Counted from the first letter of the stretch, positions 39,756 through 51,547 are shown. The stretch is 64,000 nucleotides of DNA from Alcaligenes faecalis (GCF_005311025.1 NZ_CP031747.1:4005870-4069869), one strand, 5' to 3'. Translations and numbers: made by a program. The notes: generated by a model from the sequence alone, not told the origin.

Positions 39756-41759
39756 TTACCGAACCGTCAGTACAAAAAAGGATAAGAGCGCCAGGATCCC
39801 GAGGATCATGGCAAAGGCGTAGTGATAGACATAGCCGGACTGGATATGACGGCTGATTGCAGCCACCCAGCCCACTACGCGTGCACTACCGTTGACCACC
39901 AGGCCGTCAATCAGACCGCGGTCAGCACCTTTCCAGAGGCCCGTACCCAGGCAGCGAACGCCACGAGACAGCACTTGCTCGTTGAACCAGTCAACGTAGT
40001 ACTTGTTCTCCAGGATACGGTAGATAAAAGAGCAGTTCTTTTTGATAGCGGCAGGCAAAGCAGGATTAACCAGGTACATGTACCAGGCCACCACAGCACC
40101 AGCCACAACCAGCCAGAATGGCAATGTGCCAAAACCGTGTACGGCGTAAGCCATCCAGTCGGTCCAGTGCTCGGCCAGCGTTGCCATTGCAGGATGGTCA
40201 GGCAGAACCGTCACAATGCCTTCAAAGTAGCCACCGAACAGCAATGGATCAACGAACCAGATACCGGCGAAGATCGACGGAATGGCCAGCAGAACCAGAG
40301 GCAGCGTAACCACCCAAGGCGACTCGTGAGGATCGCCACCGTGAGCGTGATGGTCGTCGTGGCCATGCGACTCGTCGTGCTTGACGTCACGGAAGCGCTC
40401 TTTGCCGTGGAATACCAGGAAGTACAGACGGAAGGAGTACAGCGAGGTGACGAACACACCGATCAGTGTGGCGTAGTAAGCGTAGGTCGAACCCCAGATA
40501 CCGGCTTCGCCTGCGGCTTCGATGATGTGCTCTTTCGAGTAGAAACCCGAGAAGAACGGCGTACCCACCAGAGCCAGCGTACCGATCAGGAAAGTCAGCC
40601 AGGTAATAGGCATGTACTTGCGCAGACCACCCATATTGCGGATGTCCTGATCGTGGTGCATACCGATAATCACCGAACCAGCGCCCAGGAACAGCAAGGC
40701 TTTGAAGAAAGCGTGTGTCATCAGGTGGAACACAGCAGCCGAGTAAGCCGAAGCACCCAGAGCTACCGTCATGTAACCCAGCTGGGACAAGGTGGAGTAA
40801 GCCACAACGCGTTTGACGTCGTTCTGGATAATACCCAGCAAGCCCAGGAACAAGGCACCCGTTGCACCGATCACGATGATGAAGGACAGCGCGGTTGTCG
40901 ACTGTTCAAACACAGGCGAGAAACGAGCCACCATGAAGATACCGGCCGTCACCATGGTCGCGGCGTGAATCAGCGCCGAGATAGGAGTAGGACCTTCCAT
41001 GGAGTCAGGCAGCCAGCTGTGCAAAGGAACCTGAGCCGATTTACCCATGGCACCCACAAACAGGGCCAGAGCAGCAACGGTCAGCAATTGCCAGTCAGTA
41101 CCGGGGAATGTCATGGTGCTCAGTTCCTGAACCTTGGCGAACACGTCGCTGTAGTTCATGGAGCCGGTGTAGGCGTAGAGCAAGCCAATACCCAGAGCAA
41201 AACCGAAGTCACCCACACGGTTGACCAGGAAGGCCTTCATGTTGGCAAAAATGGCAGTCTTGCGCTCGTACCAGAAACCGATCAGCAGGTAAGACACCAG
41301 ACCCACCGCTTCCCAACCGAAGAACAGCTGCAGCATGTTGTTGGACATGACCAGCATCAGCATCGAGAAGGTAAACAGCGAGATGTAGGAGAAAAAGCGC
41401 TGGTAGCCCGGATCATCCTTCATGTAGCCAATGGTGTAGATATGCACCATCAGCGACACGGACGTCACCACCACCATCATCAGGGCAGTCAGCTTGTCGA
41501 TCAGAAAGCCGATATCCCACTGAATGCTGCCAATGGTGATCCAGGTGTAGACCGGACCGTTGAAGGTCTGGCCTTCCAGAACCTGCAACATGACCATGAC
41601 CGAGCCGATAAAGGAAATCAGCACGCCCGCGATCGTAATCAGGTGAGCGCCTGTCTTGCCGATAAATCGACCCAGAAAGCCGGTACCGAACAAACCGGCT
41701 AGCGCCGAACCCACCAGGGGAGCAAGCGCAATCGTTAAGTAAAGATTTATGGAGTTCAT
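39756..41759 (-). CDS. nuoL: NADH-quinone oxidoreductase subunit L
   Basis: Largest membrane-arm subunit (667 residues), with the antiporter core and the long lateral helix that spans NuoM and NuoN. Core motifs: LFFGWEAVGLVSYLLIGFWY, GKSAQVPLHSWLPDSMEGPT and HAFFKALLFLGAGSV. A His/Asp-rich loop (DESHGHDDHHAHGGDPHE) lies at about residues 460-477. The C-terminal transmembrane anchor is visible. 15 bases after nuoK. Confidence 0.96.
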   Translation of the reverse strand: MNSINLYLTIALAPLVGSALAGLFGTGFLGRFIGKTGAHLITIAGVLISFIGSVMVMLQVLEGQTFNGPVYTWITIGSIQWDIGFLIDKLTALMMVVVTSVSLMVHIYTIGYMKDDPGYQRFFSYISLFTFSMLMLVMSNNMLQLFFGWEAVGLVSYLLIGFWYERKTAIFANMKAFLVNRVGDFGFALGIGLLYAYTGSMNYSDVFAKVQELSTMTFPGTDWQLLTVAALALFVGAMGKSAQVPLHSWLPDSMEGPTPISALIHAATMVTAGIFMVARFSPVFEQSTTALSFIIVIGATGALFLGLLGIIQNDVKRVVAYSTLSQLGYMTVALGASAYSAAVFHLMTHAFFKALLFLGAGSVIIGMHHDQDIRNMGGLRKYMPITWLTFLIGTLALVGTPFFSGFYSKEHIIEAAGEAGIWGSTYAYYATLIGVFVTSLYSFRLYFLVFHGKERFRDVKHDESHGHDDHHAHGGDPHESPWVVTLPLVLLAIPSIFAGIWFVDPLLFGGYFEGIVTVLPDHPAMATLAEHWTDWMAYAVHGFGTLPFWLVVAGAVVAWYMYLVNPALPAAIKKNCSFIYRILENKYYVDWFNEQVLSRGVRCLGTGLWKGADRGLIDGLVVNGSARVVGWVAAISRHIQSGYVYHYAFAMILGILALLSFFVLTVR

Positions 41760-41774
41760 TAGTGTGCTATCCCA

Positions 41775-42089
41775 TCAACCCTTGAGCTGGTCGAGATCCT
41801 GGACATTGATCGAATTAAGGTTACGGAACAACAGAACCAGAATTGCAAGACCAATGGCCGCCTCGGCCGCAGCGACCGTCAGGACGAAAAAGACAAACAC
41901 CTGACCTGCCTCGTTGCCCATCCAGGTGGAGAAGGCCACAAAGTTCATGTTGGCCGACAAAAGAATCAGCTCAACAGACATGAGCAAGATAATCAGGTTG
42001 CGACGGTTCAGGAAAAAGCCGAACAGGCCGATCGTGAACAGCACAGCGCCCAGGACCAAATAGTGCGCAAGCGTCAGCGTCATCATCAT
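41775..42089 (-). CDS. nuoK: NADH-quinone oxidoreductase subunit K
   Basis: Small three-helix membrane subunit (104 residues) with the conserved glutamates in [16 protein letters not shown] and [11 protein letters not shown], needed for coupled proton transfer. Three ATG codons lie at the start. The first overlaps the nuoJ stop (ATGA), while AGGAG upstream would suit the first or second, and the third gives the length usual in the family. Confidence 0.95.
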   Translation of the reverse strand: MMMTLTLAHYLVLGAVLFTIGLFGFFLNRRNLIILLMSVELILLSANMNFVAFSTWMGNEAGQVFVFFVLTVAAAEAAIGLAILVLLFRNLNSINVQDLDQLKG

Positions 42090-42727
42090 TTGTCTCCTGG
42101 CACGACAGCGTCAGCCGAACTGGACGCCGACGGCTTTTCGGTTTGAGAAGGAATGGAAACCATGCGCAGACGGTCTTGCGAACGAACCTTGACTTGTTCG
42201 CTGGAGACGGTGCGTTTGACACCTTCACGTTTACGCAGAGTCAGTGCAATGGCCGAGATCATGCCAACCAGCAGCACAATGCCACCGAGCAACACCGCCA
42301 GCACGTACTGGGAGTACATCAACTCGCCAATAACACGGGTGTTGTTGTAGTCCGCAGCCACCGCGGCAGCAGGTGCCGTTGTGAACCACAGTTTGGTCAG
42401 CACAAAGCCCATTTCCAGAACCATGATGGCGCCGATCAACAGCCCCATAGGCACGTGAGCCTTGAATTTCTTGGCAGCGGATTCCTGACGAACGTCCAGC
42501 ATCATGATGACGAACAGGAACATCACCATCACGGCGCCCACATAGACCACCACCAGCAAGAGGCCCAGGAACTCGGCGCCCATCGTGATCCACATCATGG
42601 CGGCCGTGAAGAACACCAGAATCAAATGCAATACGGCTGTAACCGGATTCTTGGCAGCGATCACGCGATACGCGGCCACCACCATCACCAGCGCCAGCAC
42701 ATAAAACAGAACAGTAGTAAATAACAT
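42086..42727 (-). CDS. nuoJ: NADH-quinone oxidoreductase subunit J
   Basis: Five-helix membrane subunit of 213 residues at the junction with the peripheral arm. It contains the family start [16 protein letters not shown] and the [20 protein letters not shown] helix, whose bulge takes part in coupling. The C-terminal tail of about 45 residues is polar and Ser/Lys-rich. It overlaps nuoK by 4 bases. Confidence 0.95.
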   Translation of the reverse strand: MLFTTVLFYVLALVMVVAAYRVIAAKNPVTAVLHLILVFFTAAMMWITMGAEFLGLLLVVVYVGAVMVMFLFVIMMLDVRQESAAKKFKAHVPMGLLIGAIMVLEMGFVLTKLWFTTAPAAAVAADYNNTRVIGELMYSQYVLAVLLGGIVLLVGMISAIALTLRKREGVKRTVSSEQVKVRSQDRLRMVSIPSQTEKPSASSSADAVVPGDK

Positions 42728-42745
42728 GAGTGTAGAGCTCCGGCC

Positions 42746-43234
42746 TTAGCGATAAGGTGCATCTGCGGCACGACGACGAGCGATCTCGTCTTCGTAACGG
42801 TCACCGATAGCCAGCAGCATGTCCTTGGTGTAGTACAAATCGCCGCGTTTTTCACCGTGGTACTCGTGAATGTGCGTTTCCACGATCGAATCGACCGGGC
42901 AGCTTTCTTCACAGAAACCACAGAAAATACACTTGGCCAGATCGATGTCATAACGCGTAGTACGACGGGTACCGTCCTCGCGCTCTGCCGATTCGATCGA
43001 GATGGCCATGGCGGGACATACGGCCTCGCACAGTTTGCACGCGATGCAACGCTCTTCGCCGTTTTCGTAGCGACGCAAAGCGTGCAGACCGCGAAAACGT
43101 GGCGAAGCGGGCGTGGTTTCAACGGGATAACGCAGGGTTACCTTGCGCTTGAAGAAATACTTCCCCGTCAGGCGCATGCCTTTGAGCATCTCGGACAGCA
43201 TCAGGCTGCCAAAGAAATCTTTGATTGCTTCCAT
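42746..43234 (-). CDS. nuoI: NADH-quinone oxidoreductase subunit I
   Basis: Peripheral-arm subunit (162 residues) with two [4Fe-4S] clusters, N6a and N6b: [12 protein letters not shown] and [12 protein letters not shown]. It passes electrons from NuoG to NuoB. I start at the ATG at 43234 ([11 protein letters not shown]), typical of betaproteobacterial NuoI; the open frame further upstream overlaps nuoH. Confidence 0.96.
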   Translation of the reverse strand: MEAIKDFFGSLMLSEMLKGMRLTGKYFFKRKVTLRYPVETTPASPRFRGLHALRRYENGEERCIACKLCEAVCPAMAISIESAEREDGTRRTTRYDIDLAKCIFCGFCEESCPVDSIVETHIHEYHGEKRGDLYYTKDMLLAIGDRYEDEIARRRAADAPYR

Positions 43235-43251
43235 AATCTTGCCCCTTAGCC

Positions 43252-44325
43252 TTAATGCCAGATGTTCCAGGGCGTCTGCATCCAGATCGCCACAATAACC
43301 AGCCAAACACCGGTCAGCGGGATAAATACTTTCCAGCCCAAACGCATGATCTGGTCATAGCGGTAACGTGGGAACGTTGCACGGAACCAGATGAACATGG
43401 AGACCACGACAAAGGTCTTCAGACCCAGCCACAGCCACCCCGGAATCCAGGTAAATGGAGCGAACTCGACAATGGGAGTCCAGCCACCCAAGAACATGAT
43501 GGACGCCAGAGCCGACAGGAAAATCATGTTGGCGTATTCGCCCAGGAAGAACAGAGCGAAACCAGTACCGGAGTACTCCACCATGGGACCGGCCACAATT
43601 TCCGATTCGCCTTCCACCACGTCAAACGGGTGACGGTTGGTTTCAGCAACGGCGGAAATCACGTAGATCACAAACAGTGGCAGCAGTGGCAGCCAGTTCC
43701 AGGACAGGAAGTTCAAGCCCTTGTCCGCAAAGTAACCCTGAGTCTGACCAAGCACGATGCCCGACAGATTCAGCGTGCCGGAAACCAGCAACACGGTAAT
43801 CAGCACGAAACCGATGGCCAGTTCGTAGGACAGCACCTGAGCGGCTGCACGCAGACCACCCAGCAAGGCGTACTTGGAGTTGGAAGCCCAACCGGCCACG
43901 ATCACACCGTACACACCCAGCGACGTAATCGCCAGAATGTACAGCAGACCGGCGTTAACGTCAGACAGAACCACATCGGGGCTGAAGGGAATCACAGCCC
44001 AGGCGGCCAAAGCAGGCATCAGCGTCACAACCGGAGCCAACAGGTACAAGACCTTGTTGGACTTCGCTGGAACGATCAGCTCTTTGGTGAGTAGTTTGAA
44101 TACGTCAGCGAAAGGCTGCAGCAAGCCGCGGTAACCAACTCGAGTTGGTCCCAGACGAACGTGCATGAAGCCGATCATCTTGCGTTCCCAGTAAGTCAGG
44201 TAGGCAACACACAGAATGACAGGCACAGCGATGGCAACAACCTTCAGCAGCGTCCACACCACATACCATGCGTCCGGACCCAGCAGGTCCGTGCCGTAGC
44301 TATTGATGGCAGAGAGAAATTCCAT
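43252..44325 (-). CDS. nuoH: NADH-quinone oxidoreductase subunit H
   Basis: Membrane subunit forming the quinone-binding chamber with NuoB and NuoD. 357 residues, about eight helices. Hallmarks: [36 protein letters not shown] and [16 protein letters not shown]. The ATG at 44325 is one base after the nuoG stop; a GTG three codons earlier is an alternative. Confidence 0.96.
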   Translation of the reverse strand: MEFLSAINSYGTDLLGPDAWYVVWTLLKVVAIAVPVILCVAYLTYWERKMIGFMHVRLGPTRVGYRGLLQPFADVFKLLTKELIVPAKSNKVLYLLAPVVTLMPALAAWAVIPFSPDVVLSDVNAGLLYILAITSLGVYGVIVAGWASNSKYALLGGLRAAAQVLSYELAIGFVLITVLLVSGTLNLSGIVLGQTQGYFADKGLNFLSWNWLPLLPLFVIYVISAVAETNRHPFDVVEGESEIVAGPMVEYSGTGFALFFLGEYANMIFLSALASIMFLGGWTPIVEFAPFTWIPGWLWLGLKTFVVVSMFIWFRATFPRYRYDQIMRLGWKVFIPLTGVWLVIVAIWMQTPWNIWH

Positions 44326-44326
44326 G

Positions 44327-46657
44327 TTATGCACGCTCCACTGTCAATTGACCGAATGCGCTACCCAAAGCGGCAGTTTCAGAAAAAGCGGTGGCAACAC
44401 GCACCGAGTTCAATGCCACGGTGTCATCCAGCTGAGCTGGCAGGCTGACTTCGCCTTGCGAAGAACGAACCTTTACCAGATCGCCGTCAGCCAGACCCAG
44501 TTGGGCCAGCGTGGCAGCGGCCATGCGAGCCGTAGGGGCTGCCGAAGCGGGTGTTTCCTGCAAGGGAGCCGAACGGCGTACCAGCGCATCGCTGCGGTAG
44601 ATAGGCACATCTGCCACACGCTCCAGACCGCTTGCTGCAGGCAGAACGCTGGCAGCCAGATTGATCTGGTTGGACAGACGCGATTCCACACCGGCAGCCA
44701 TGACAGAGTCACGAACCGATTCCGAGGTTTCATCGTCAAAACCATCCAGCTGGAACAGATTGCCCAGCACGCGCAGAACCTTCCAGGCCGGACGTGTATC
44801 GCCCACAGGAGCAGCAGCACCCTTGAAGCTTTGTACACGGCCTTCGGCGTTCACGAAGGTGCCGGAGGTTTCAGTGAAAGGAGACACGGGCAGCATCACA
44901 TCGGCCCACTGCTCGGCAGCGGAACGATAGGAAGTCAGCGCGACCGAGAAGGTGGCGGACTTCAGTGTTTCTACTGCACGTTCGCCCAGATCGCTGTCCA
45001 GTGCTGGCTCAACATTCAGAACCAGGTAAGCACGCAGGGTTTGAGCCAGCATTTGCTCGGCAGTCAAACCGCCCTTGCCCGGTACGGCGTTAGCCAAGTA
45101 GCCACCCACGGTGTTACCACCGGCAGTCAGGAAGCCCAGCTTGGCACCGCTAGCCTGTGCAATCGCATTGGCGTTGGCAGCAATTACGCTAGCCTGATCC
45201 GAGTTGACAGCCATATTGCCCAGCAAGATAGCGACGCGTTCGCCGGAAACCAGGCTGTCAGCAATCTGCTGAGCTTCAGCAGAAACTTGCACGCCTTCCA
45301 GACCCGCAGGAACTGCGCTGTCTTTGGCTTTGGCAACGGCAACCAGCACTTGAGCCAGAGAGTTGGCCAACTGGCTGGGAGCAACCGTCATGCGGCCAGC
45401 AATCGCATTGAACAATGGATTATCGGCAGCCGAATCAATAAAGGAAACTTGAGCGCCACGTTTGACAGCCTGACGCAGACGCTGGGCCATCAAGGGGTGA
45501 TCTTTACGCAGGAAGGAGCCCACGACCAGAACGCGATCGAGCTCGTTCAAGGCGGTCAGAGGCATACCCAACCAAGGCACACCGGCCAGAGCACCATCCA
45601 GACGGGCATCGGTCTGACGCAGACGGAAGTCCACGTTTTCGGTACCCAGAGCACGACCCAGACGAGCCAGCAAAGCCAGTTCTTCAGTCGTGGAGGTAGC
45701 CGAACCAATACAGCCCAGCTGATCTGCACCAAACTTCTCGCGCACGGCGTTCATGCCGGCAACGATGGTTTGCATGGCGTCGTTCCAGGAGGCTTCGCGC
45801 CACTGGCCGTCATCACCGCGCACCATGGGGCGAGTCAGACGATCTTCGGTGTACAGGCCTTCGTAGGAGAAACGGTCACGGTCGCTGATCCAGCACTCGT
45901 TGACTTCGTCGTTCTCGAAAGGAACAACACGCAGTACCTTGTCCATCTTGGCTTGCAGCACCAGGTTGGCACCTACGCTGTCGTGCGGGCTAACGCTGCG
46001 ACGACGGGCCAATTCCCAGGTACGGGCATTGAAGCGGAAGGGTTTGGACAGCAAGGCACCCACGGGGCAAACGTCAATCATGTTGCCCGACAATTCAGAC
46101 TCGACTGCGCGACCCACAAAGGTGGTGATTTCAGCGTGCTCGCCGCGGTTGAGCATACCAACCTCTTGAACGCCGGCGATTTCTTCGCCAGTACGCACAC
46201 AGCGGGTGCAATGAATGCAACGCTGCATGGCTTCGGTCGAGATCAGTGGGCCCATGGATTTGGCGGCCACAACGCGCTTTTCTTCCTTGTAGCGCGACTC
46301 GGAGCCACCGTAACCCACGGCCAGATCCTGCAGCTGACACTCACCGCCCTGATCGCACACGGGGCAATCCAGGGGGTGGTTGATCAGCAGGAATTCCATG
46401 ACGCTTTTTTGAGCGGCAATGGCTTTTTCCGAACGAGTACGCACAACCATGCCGTTGGTGACGGGAGTGGCGCAAGCAGGCAAAGGCTTGGGCGCTTTTT
46501 CCACGTCCACCAAACACATGCGGCAGTTGGCGGCAATACTCAGTTTTTTGTGATAACAGAAGTGCGGCACGTAGACCCCGGCGTCATGGGCAGCCTGAAT
46601 GACCATGCTGCCTTCCGGGGCGTCAACTTTAATGCCATCGATGGTGAGTTCTACCAT
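44327..46657 (-). CDS. nuoG: NADH-quinone oxidoreductase subunit G
   Basis: Largest peripheral subunit, 776 residues. An N-terminal [2Fe-2S] domain holds N1b ([17 protein letters not shown]). The His-Cys3 cluster N5 follows ([18 protein letters not shown]), then N4 ([16 protein letters not shown] with a later [11 protein letters not shown]), then a molybdopterin-type domain that has lost its cofactor. The N7 cluster ligands found in E. coli NuoG are absent: the corresponding region reads [15 protein letters not shown]. This is normal in mitochondria and, as I recall, in many betaproteobacteria. Confidence 0.95.
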   Translation of the reverse strand: MVELTIDGIKVDAPEGSMVIQAAHDAGVYVPHFCYHKKLSIAANCRMCLVDVEKAPKPLPACATPVTNGMVVRTRSEKAIAAQKSVMEFLLINHPLDCPVCDQGGECQLQDLAVGYGGSESRYKEEKRVVAAKSMGPLISTEAMQRCIHCTRCVRTGEEIAGVQEVGMLNRGEHAEITTFVGRAVESELSGNMIDVCPVGALLSKPFRFNARTWELARRRSVSPHDSVGANLVLQAKMDKVLRVVPFENDEVNECWISDRDRFSYEGLYTEDRLTRPMVRGDDGQWREASWNDAMQTIVAGMNAVREKFGADQLGCIGSATSTTEELALLARLGRALGTENVDFRLRQTDARLDGALAGVPWLGMPLTALNELDRVLVVGSFLRKDHPLMAQRLRQAVKRGAQVSFIDSAADNPLFNAIAGRMTVAPSQLANSLAQVLVAVAKAKDSAVPAGLEGVQVSAEAQQIADSLVSGERVAILLGNMAVNSDQASVIAANANAIAQASGAKLGFLTAGGNTVGGYLANAVPGKGGLTAEQMLAQTLRAYLVLNVEPALDSDLGERAVETLKSATFSVALTSYRSAAEQWADVMLPVSPFTETSGTFVNAEGRVQSFKGAAAPVGDTRPAWKVLRVLGNLFQLDGFDDETSESVRDSVMAAGVESRLSNQINLAASVLPAASGLERVADVPIYRSDALVRRSAPLQETPASAAPTARMAAATLAQLGLADGDLVKVRSSQGEVSLPAQLDDTVALNSVRVATAFSETAALGSAFGQLTVERA

Positions 46658-46671
46658 TACGTTGTCCTGGC

Positions 46672-48039
46672 CTACAAATATTGAGGCACCACACAGCCTT
46701 TATGCTCGATGTGGTGTGCGAACTCGTCGCGGAAATGCTTAACGAAACTGCGCACCGGCATGGCAGCAGCATCACCCAGGGCGCAAATGGTGCGACCCAT
46801 GATGTTCTGTGCGATGTCATCGAGCATGTCCAGATCTTCTGGGCGACCTTGACCGTTCTCGATACGATGCACCATGCGCCACAACCAGCCTGTGCCTTCC
46901 CGGCACGGCGTGCACTGGCCGCAGCTTTCGTGATAGTAAAAATAGGACAGGCGCAGCAGGGACTTGACCATGCAACGAGTCTCGTCCATCACGATGACAG
47001 CGCCCGAACCCAGCATGGAACCAGCCTTGGCAATGGAGTCATAGTCCAGGTTGGTCGCCATGATGATGTCGGCGGGCAAAACGGGCGAGCTGGAACCACC
47101 AGGGATCACAGCTTTCAGTTTGCGACCGTCGCGCATGCCGCCTGCCAATTCCAGCAAGGTGGCAAACGGTGTACCCAGAGGCACTTCGTAGTTACCGGGA
47201 CGCTCTACGTCGCCAGTAATGGAGAAGATCTTGGTACCGCCCGCATTGGGGATACCCACTTCCAGGTATTCCTGACCGCTGTTGCGCAAAATCCAGGGTA
47301 CAGCCGCGAAGGTTTCAGTGTTGTTGATGGTTGTCGGCTTGCCGTACAGACCAAAACTGGCCGGGAATGGTGGTTTGAAGCGAGGCTGGCCCTTCTTGCC
47401 TTCCAGGGACTCCAGCAGCGCAGTTTCTTCACCGCAAATATAGGCACCGTAACCGTGGAACGCATGCAGCTGGAAGCTGAAATCCGAACCCAGGATCTTG
47501 TCACCCAGAAAGCCTGCCGCACGGGCCTGTTCCAGCGCTTCTTCAAAACGCTGATAGATTTCGAACACTTCACCGTGGATGTAGTTGTAGCCCACGGTAA
47601 TACCCATGGCGTAGGCTGCAATGGCCATGCCCTCGATCACGATGTGCGGGTTGAAACGCAGGATATCGCGGTCTTTGAAAGTGCCGGGTTCGCCCTCGTC
47701 GGAGTTACATACCAGGTACTTTTGACCGGGCAAGCTGCGGGGCATGAAGCTCCACTTCAAACCCGATGGAAAACCTGCACCACCACGACCGCGCAAGGCC
47801 GAAGTCTTGACTTCAGCAATCACGTCTTCGGGCTTCATGCCGGTAGTCAGTACTTTACGCAGAGCTTCATAGCCACCGCGCTTGACGTACTCTTCCAGGC
47901 CCCAGTTATCGCCGTTCAAACCAGCCAGAATCTGTGGCTGAATATGACGATCATGAAAAATCATGCTGCGCGACAGGTCGCCACCAGGGTTAGGTTCCAA
48001 TCCCTGTGCGAACTTGCGCAGAATGTCCGGTGCAATCAT
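46672..48039 (-). CDS. nuoF: NADH-quinone oxidoreductase subunit F
   Basis: Carries the NADH site, FMN and cluster N3. The 455 residues include the FMN/NADH loop [32 protein letters not shown], and the Fe-S ligands [15 protein letters not shown]. The ATG overlaps the nuoE stop by 4 bases. This start gives an N-terminal extension of about 25 residues compared with shorter homologues; an internal ATG at residue 26 is the alternative. Confidence 0.95.
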   Translation of the reverse strand: MIAPDILRKFAQGLEPNPGGDLSRSMIFHDRHIQPQILAGLNGDNWGLEEYVKRGGYEALRKVLTTGMKPEDVIAEVKTSALRGRGGAGFPSGLKWSFMPRSLPGQKYLVCNSDEGEPGTFKDRDILRFNPHIVIEGMAIAAYAMGITVGYNYIHGEVFEIYQRFEEALEQARAAGFLGDKILGSDFSFQLHAFHGYGAYICGEETALLESLEGKKGQPRFKPPFPASFGLYGKPTTINNTETFAAVPWILRNSGQEYLEVGIPNAGGTKIFSITGDVERPGNYEVPLGTPFATLLELAGGMRDGRKLKAVIPGGSSSPVLPADIIMATNLDYDSIAKAGSMLGSGAVIVMDETRCMVKSLLRLSYFYYHESCGQCTPCREGTGWLWRMVHRIENGQGRPEDLDMLDDIAQNIMGRTICALGDAAAMPVRSFVKHFRDEFAHHIEHKGCVVPQYL

Positions 48040-48530
48040 GCCGATTCTCCGTGTGTCTTCAATTCTTCGAGCATGGCATCAATGCGCTCGGCTTCCATAC
48101 GCACGCACATGTGCTGATTGTTCAGCAGCATGACGGGCGAATCACCACATGAACCCATGCACTCTCCCATGATCAGGGAGAACTGGCCGTCCGCCGTGGT
48201 TTCACCGTATTCGATACCCAGTTTCTCTTTCAGGTACTCGCCAGCCTTGACGCCATCACGCAGCGCACAGGGCAAGTTGGTGCAAACGGAAATAGTGACG
48301 CGGCCAACGGGCTTGGTGTGGAACATGTTGTAGAAGGTCGCAACCTCCTGCACAGCGATAGGCTCCACGCCAATGTATTGGGCCACATCCTCGATAATTT
48401 CTGGCGATACCCAGCCTTTTTCCTGCTGGGCAATGGCCAGGGAGGCCATGATGGCAGAGCGACGTTGATCTGCCGGGAACTTGCTCAGTTCCTTATCTAT
48501 CTGTTGGTAGGCTTTTTCGGAAAGCAACAT
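48036..48530 (-). CDS. nuoE: NADH-quinone oxidoreductase subunit E
   Basis: Thioredoxin-fold subunit (164 residues) with the [2Fe-2S] cluster N1a. Ligands lie in [13 protein letters not shown] and [14 protein letters not shown]. It docks beside NuoF, to which its gene is coupled by a 4-base overlap. Confidence 0.96.
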   Translation of the reverse strand: MLLSEKAYQQIDKELSKFPADQRRSAIMASLAIAQQEKGWVSPEIIEDVAQYIGVEPIAVQEVATFYNMFHTKPVGRVTISVCTNLPCALRDGVKAGEYLKEKLGIEYGETTADGQFSLIMGECMGSCGDSPVMLLNNQHMCVRMEAERIDAMLEELKTHGESA

Positions 48531-48559
48531 AATTCGGTTCCGTTTTTCCAGGCGCGACC

Positions 48560-49813
48560 TTAGCGGTCGATCTCGCCAAACACAATGTCCTGCGTGCCGA
48601 TGATCGTGACCGCGTCGGCAATCATGTGACCGCGGCTCATTTCATCGAGGGCCTGCAAGTGGACGAAGCCCGGAGCACGGATCTTCATGCGGTAAGGCTT
48701 GTTACCGCCGTCAGATACCAGATAAATGCCAAACTCGCCCTTGGGATGCTCCACACCGGCATACACTTCGCCAGTAGGCACGTGCATACCTTCGGAGAAC
48801 AGTTTGAAATGGTGGATCAAGTCCTCCATCCCGGTTTTCATGCGTTCGCGCGATGGCGGCGCCACTTTGTGGTTATCCGTGATGACAGGACCGGGGTTGT
48901 TACGCAGCCACTGTACACACTGACGGATGATGCGGTTGCTCTCGCGCATTTCTGCGATACGAACCAGGTAACGGTCGTAAGAGTCACCGTTGCGACCCAC
49001 AGGAATATCAAATTCGACGCGATCATAGACTTCGTAGGGCTGCATCTTGCGCAGATCCCACTCCACGCCCGAACCACGCAGCATGGGGCCGGTAAAGCCC
49101 AACGCCTTGGCGCGATCAGGATCAACCACGCCCACGCCCACCAGACGCTGCTTCCAGATACGGTTATCGGTCAGCAGGGTTTCGTATTCGTCAACACAAG
49201 CGGGGAAACGATTGGTGAAGTCTTCAATGAAGTCCAGCAAGGAACCTGAACGCGCTTCGTTCATGGCTTTCAGTTCTTTGTCGGAGCGGTATTTGTTGGC
49301 CTTGTACTGAGGCATGGTGCCGGGCAGATCGCGGTAAACGCCACCAGGACGGTAGTAGGCCGCGTGCAAACGGGCGCCGGAGACCGCTTCGTAGCAGTCC
49401 ATCAGGTCTTCACGTTCACGGAAGGCGTACAGGAACACGGCCATGGCACCCACGTCCAGCGCATGCGAACCGACCGACATCAGGTGGTTCAGGATGCGGG
49501 TAATCTCGTCAAACATGACGCGGATGTATTGAGCACGCAACGGCACCTCAACACCGACCAGACGCTCCACGGCCATACAGTAAGCGTGCTCGTTGACCAT
49601 CATGGACACATAGTCCAGACGATCCATGTATGGCAGGGTTTGCAGGAAAGTGCGGTGCTCAGCCAGCTTTTCGGTGGCACGATGCAACAGACCAATATGG
49701 GGGTCAGCACGCTGAATGACTTCGCCGTCCAGCTCAAGCACCAAACGCAACACACCGTGTGCGGCTGGGTGCTGAGGACCAAAGTTCAGGGTGTAGTTTT
49801 GAATTTCTGCCAT
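48560..49813 (-). CDS. nuoD: NADH-quinone oxidoreductase subunit D
   Basis: The 49-kDa-type subunit that forms the quinone site with NuoB. 417 residues, starting with [20 protein letters not shown], which contains the quinone-site His. [15 protein letters not shown] and the C-terminal [12 protein letters not shown] are also diagnostic. It is a separate gene from nuoC, as usual in betaproteobacteria (fused in E. coli). 5 bases after nuoC. Confidence 0.97.
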   Translation of the reverse strand: MAEIQNYTLNFGPQHPAAHGVLRLVLELDGEVIQRADPHIGLLHRATEKLAEHRTFLQTLPYMDRLDYVSMMVNEHAYCMAVERLVGVEVPLRAQYIRVMFDEITRILNHLMSVGSHALDVGAMAVFLYAFREREDLMDCYEAVSGARLHAAYYRPGGVYRDLPGTMPQYKANKYRSDKELKAMNEARSGSLLDFIEDFTNRFPACVDEYETLLTDNRIWKQRLVGVGVVDPDRAKALGFTGPMLRGSGVEWDLRKMQPYEVYDRVEFDIPVGRNGDSYDRYLVRIAEMRESNRIIRQCVQWLRNNPGPVITDNHKVAPPSRERMKTGMEDLIHHFKLFSEGMHVPTGEVYAGVEHPKGEFGIYLVSDGGNKPYRMKIRAPGFVHLQALDEMSRGHMIADAVTIIGTQDIVFGEIDR

Positions 49814-49818
49814 GATGC

Positions 49819-50430
49819 TTATCGCCCAATTCCGTAATCGTCCTCGCGCACCACTCGTGGCGTGATTTCACGCGGCTCGATGGTGACGGGCTGGTAAATG
49901 ACCCGCTTCTGCTCGGTGTCATAGCGCATTTCGACGTAGCCGGAGATGGGGAAGTCTTTGCGGAACGGATGACCGATGAAACCATAGTCGGTCAGGATGC
50001 GACGCAGATCAGGGTGGTTCTCGAAAATAATGCCGTATAGGTCAAACGCCTCGCGCTCGAACCAGTTCACCGACGGCCAGACCTCGAACAGGGTTGGCAA
50101 AGCGGGGAAATCGTCGTTGGGCACAAAGCAGCGCACACGCAGGCGCCAGTTGTGCTTCAAGGACATCAGGTGCAGTACAACGGCAAAGCGATGGGGAAAC
50201 TGAGCCGATGCAGCCTGATAGGTGGGCGCTTTCCAGGCGGAATAATCAATCCCGCACAAGTCGATACAGGTCTCAAAGCGCAGATCAGCGTGGTCGCGAA
50301 GCAATGTGCAAGTGTCGACCCATGCATCAGCGGGCACTTCCAAAGTGAGTTCATTGCGCGCTTGCGTCAACGCAGCCTGCTCGCCAAGGATAGAGAGCAA
50401 GTTGGTTTTTAAAGTTTCTAGCCGTGTCAT
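49819..50430 (-). CDS. nuoC: NADH-quinone oxidoreductase subunit C
   Basis: The 30-kDa peripheral subunit (203 residues). The signature [27 protein letters not shown] region and the [17 protein letters not shown] ending identify it. It stabilises the NuoB-NuoD interface and has no cofactor. Confidence 0.96.
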   Translation of the reverse strand: MTRLETLKTNLLSILGEQAALTQARNELTLEVPADAWVDTCTLLRDHADLRFETCIDLCGIDYSAWKAPTYQAASAQFPHRFAVVLHLMSLKHNWRLRVRCFVPNDDFPALPTLFEVWPSVNWFEREAFDLYGIIFENHPDLRRILTDYGFIGHPFRKDFPISGYVEMRYDTEQKRVIYQPVTIEPREITPRVVREDDYGIGR

Positions 50431-50456
50431 AGTCTTGTTTAGCCTGTTCTAACCGT

Positions 50457-50933
50457 TCAGCGTGCGATGGTATTGGTCAAGCGGATCTTGTTCTGCATTT
50501 GCAGCAAGCCGTAGACCAAAGCCTCAGCAGTCGGAGGGCAGCCTGGCACGTACACATCTACCGGCACGATGCGATCACAGCCGCGAACGACCGAGTAGGA
50601 GTAGTGGTAGTAACCGCCACCGTTGGCACAGGAGCCCATGGAGACGACCCAGCGTGGCTCGGCCATCTGGTCGTACACCTTACGCAAGGCGGGTGCCATC
50701 TTGTTGCACAGGGTGCCCGCCACAATCATCAAGTCAGATTGACGTGGGCTGGGACGGAAAATAATGCCGAATTGGTCCAGATCATAACGAGCTGCACCAG
50801 CGTGCATCATTTCCACTGCACAACAGGCCAGACCAAATGTCATGGGCCACATGGACCCTGTTTTTGCCCAGTTCAGAAACTTGTCTGCACTGGTCGTCAC
50901 AAAACCTTCTTTGAGAATGCCGTCGATAGCCAT
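50457..50933 (-). CDS. nuoB: NADH-quinone oxidoreductase subunit B
   Basis: Carries the terminal [4Fe-4S] cluster N2 that reduces quinone. 158 residues. The ligands are the adjacent cysteines in [13 protein letters not shown], the [14 protein letters not shown] cysteine and [14 protein letters not shown] 147-base spacer separates it from nuoA, longer than any other spacer in the operon, and I see no terminator there. Confidence 0.96.
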   Translation of the reverse strand: MAIDGILKEGFVTTSADKFLNWAKTGSMWPMTFGLACCAVEMMHAGAARYDLDQFGIIFRPSPRQSDLMIVAGTLCNKMAPALRKVYDQMAEPRWVVSMGSCANGGGYYHYSYSVVRGCDRIVPVDVYVPGCPPTAEALVYGLLQMQNKIRLTNTIAR

Positions 50934-51080
50934 AGTAGTTGCCTTTTGCCGGATCAGACCCTGGGAAGCCCCGGCCTATCCTGTTGCTGACCAAACCCGC
51001 TGTCATCAAGACGCATCCTCGTGCCCCTTATGCCCAGCAGCAGACGCGAAAACCCCTAGCAGGGTTCTCTATGGATGGGC

Positions 51081-51440
51081 TTACTCCCAGTCCAGAGCGC
51101 CTTTTTTCCATTCGTAGATAAAACCGACCGTCAAAACGGCCAGGAACGCCATAACGGTCCAGAAACCGACCAGGCCTACTGTTCCATTGGCCATGGCCCA
51201 GGGAAACAGAAAAGCGATTTCCAGATCGAACATGATGAACAGAATCGCGATCAGGTAGTAACGAATGTCCACCTTCATGCGCGAATCGCCGAATGCTTCA
51301 AAACCGCATTCGTAAGGAGAGAGCTTTTCAGCATCGGGCCGGTTTGGACCGAGCACTCGACCGACTAAAAGTAGAGCCAGGCCAATCCCAGTGGCGACGA
51401 TGATAAATAGCAAAACGGGAAAGTACTCTTGCAGGTTCAT
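51081..51440 (-). CDS. nuoA: NADH-quinone oxidoreductase subunit A
   Basis: Three-helix membrane subunit (119 residues) at the heel of complex I. It includes [18 protein letters not shown], whose loop with the conserved Cys lies near the quinone site, and [21 protein letters not shown] start at the ATG at 51440 ([11 protein letters not shown]), which gives the normal length; the frame remains open 35 codons upstream, through the promoter region. First gene of the nuo operon. Confidence 0.95.
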   Translation of the reverse strand: MNLQEYFPVLLFIIVATGIGLALLLVGRVLGPNRPDAEKLSPYECGFEAFGDSRMKVDIRYYLIAILFIMFDLEIAFLFPWAMANGTVGLVGFWTVMAFLAVLTVGFIYEWKKGALDWE

Positions 51441-51474
51441 GCAAAGCATCCAATCGCAGTAAATAAACTCTTGG

Positions 51475-51480
51475 ATTGTA
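51475..51480 (-). promoter_or_regulatory. Probable extended -10 promoter of the nuo operon
   Basis: On the minus strand TGCTACAAT forms an extended -10 element 35 bases upstream of the nuoA ATG, predicting a leader of about 28 bases. I see no good -35. An inverted repeat (51499-51517) covers the -35 position. Confidence 0.45.
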
Positions 51481-51498
51481 GCATTTTGAGAGCACAGT

Positions 51499-51517
51499 TT
51501 TGGGGGATAACCCCAAA
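51499..51517. promoter_or_regulatory. Inverted repeat over the nuo -35 region
   Basis: TTTGGGG, a 5-base spacer, then CCCCAAA, placed 19 bases upstream of the predicted -10. This suits a repressor or a class II activator site. A second small repeat (GGGTG-TTG-CACCC) lies at 51535-51547. Confidence 0.4.
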
Positions 51518-51547
51518 CCATTACATCTATGCACGGGTGTTGCACCC

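Noticed and set aside
36745-41702. Three long open frames (480-626 codons) opposite nuoN, nuoM and nuoL
   Set aside because: Products are His/Gln/Arg-rich shadows of membrane-protein genes; the nuo genes on the other strand are certain.
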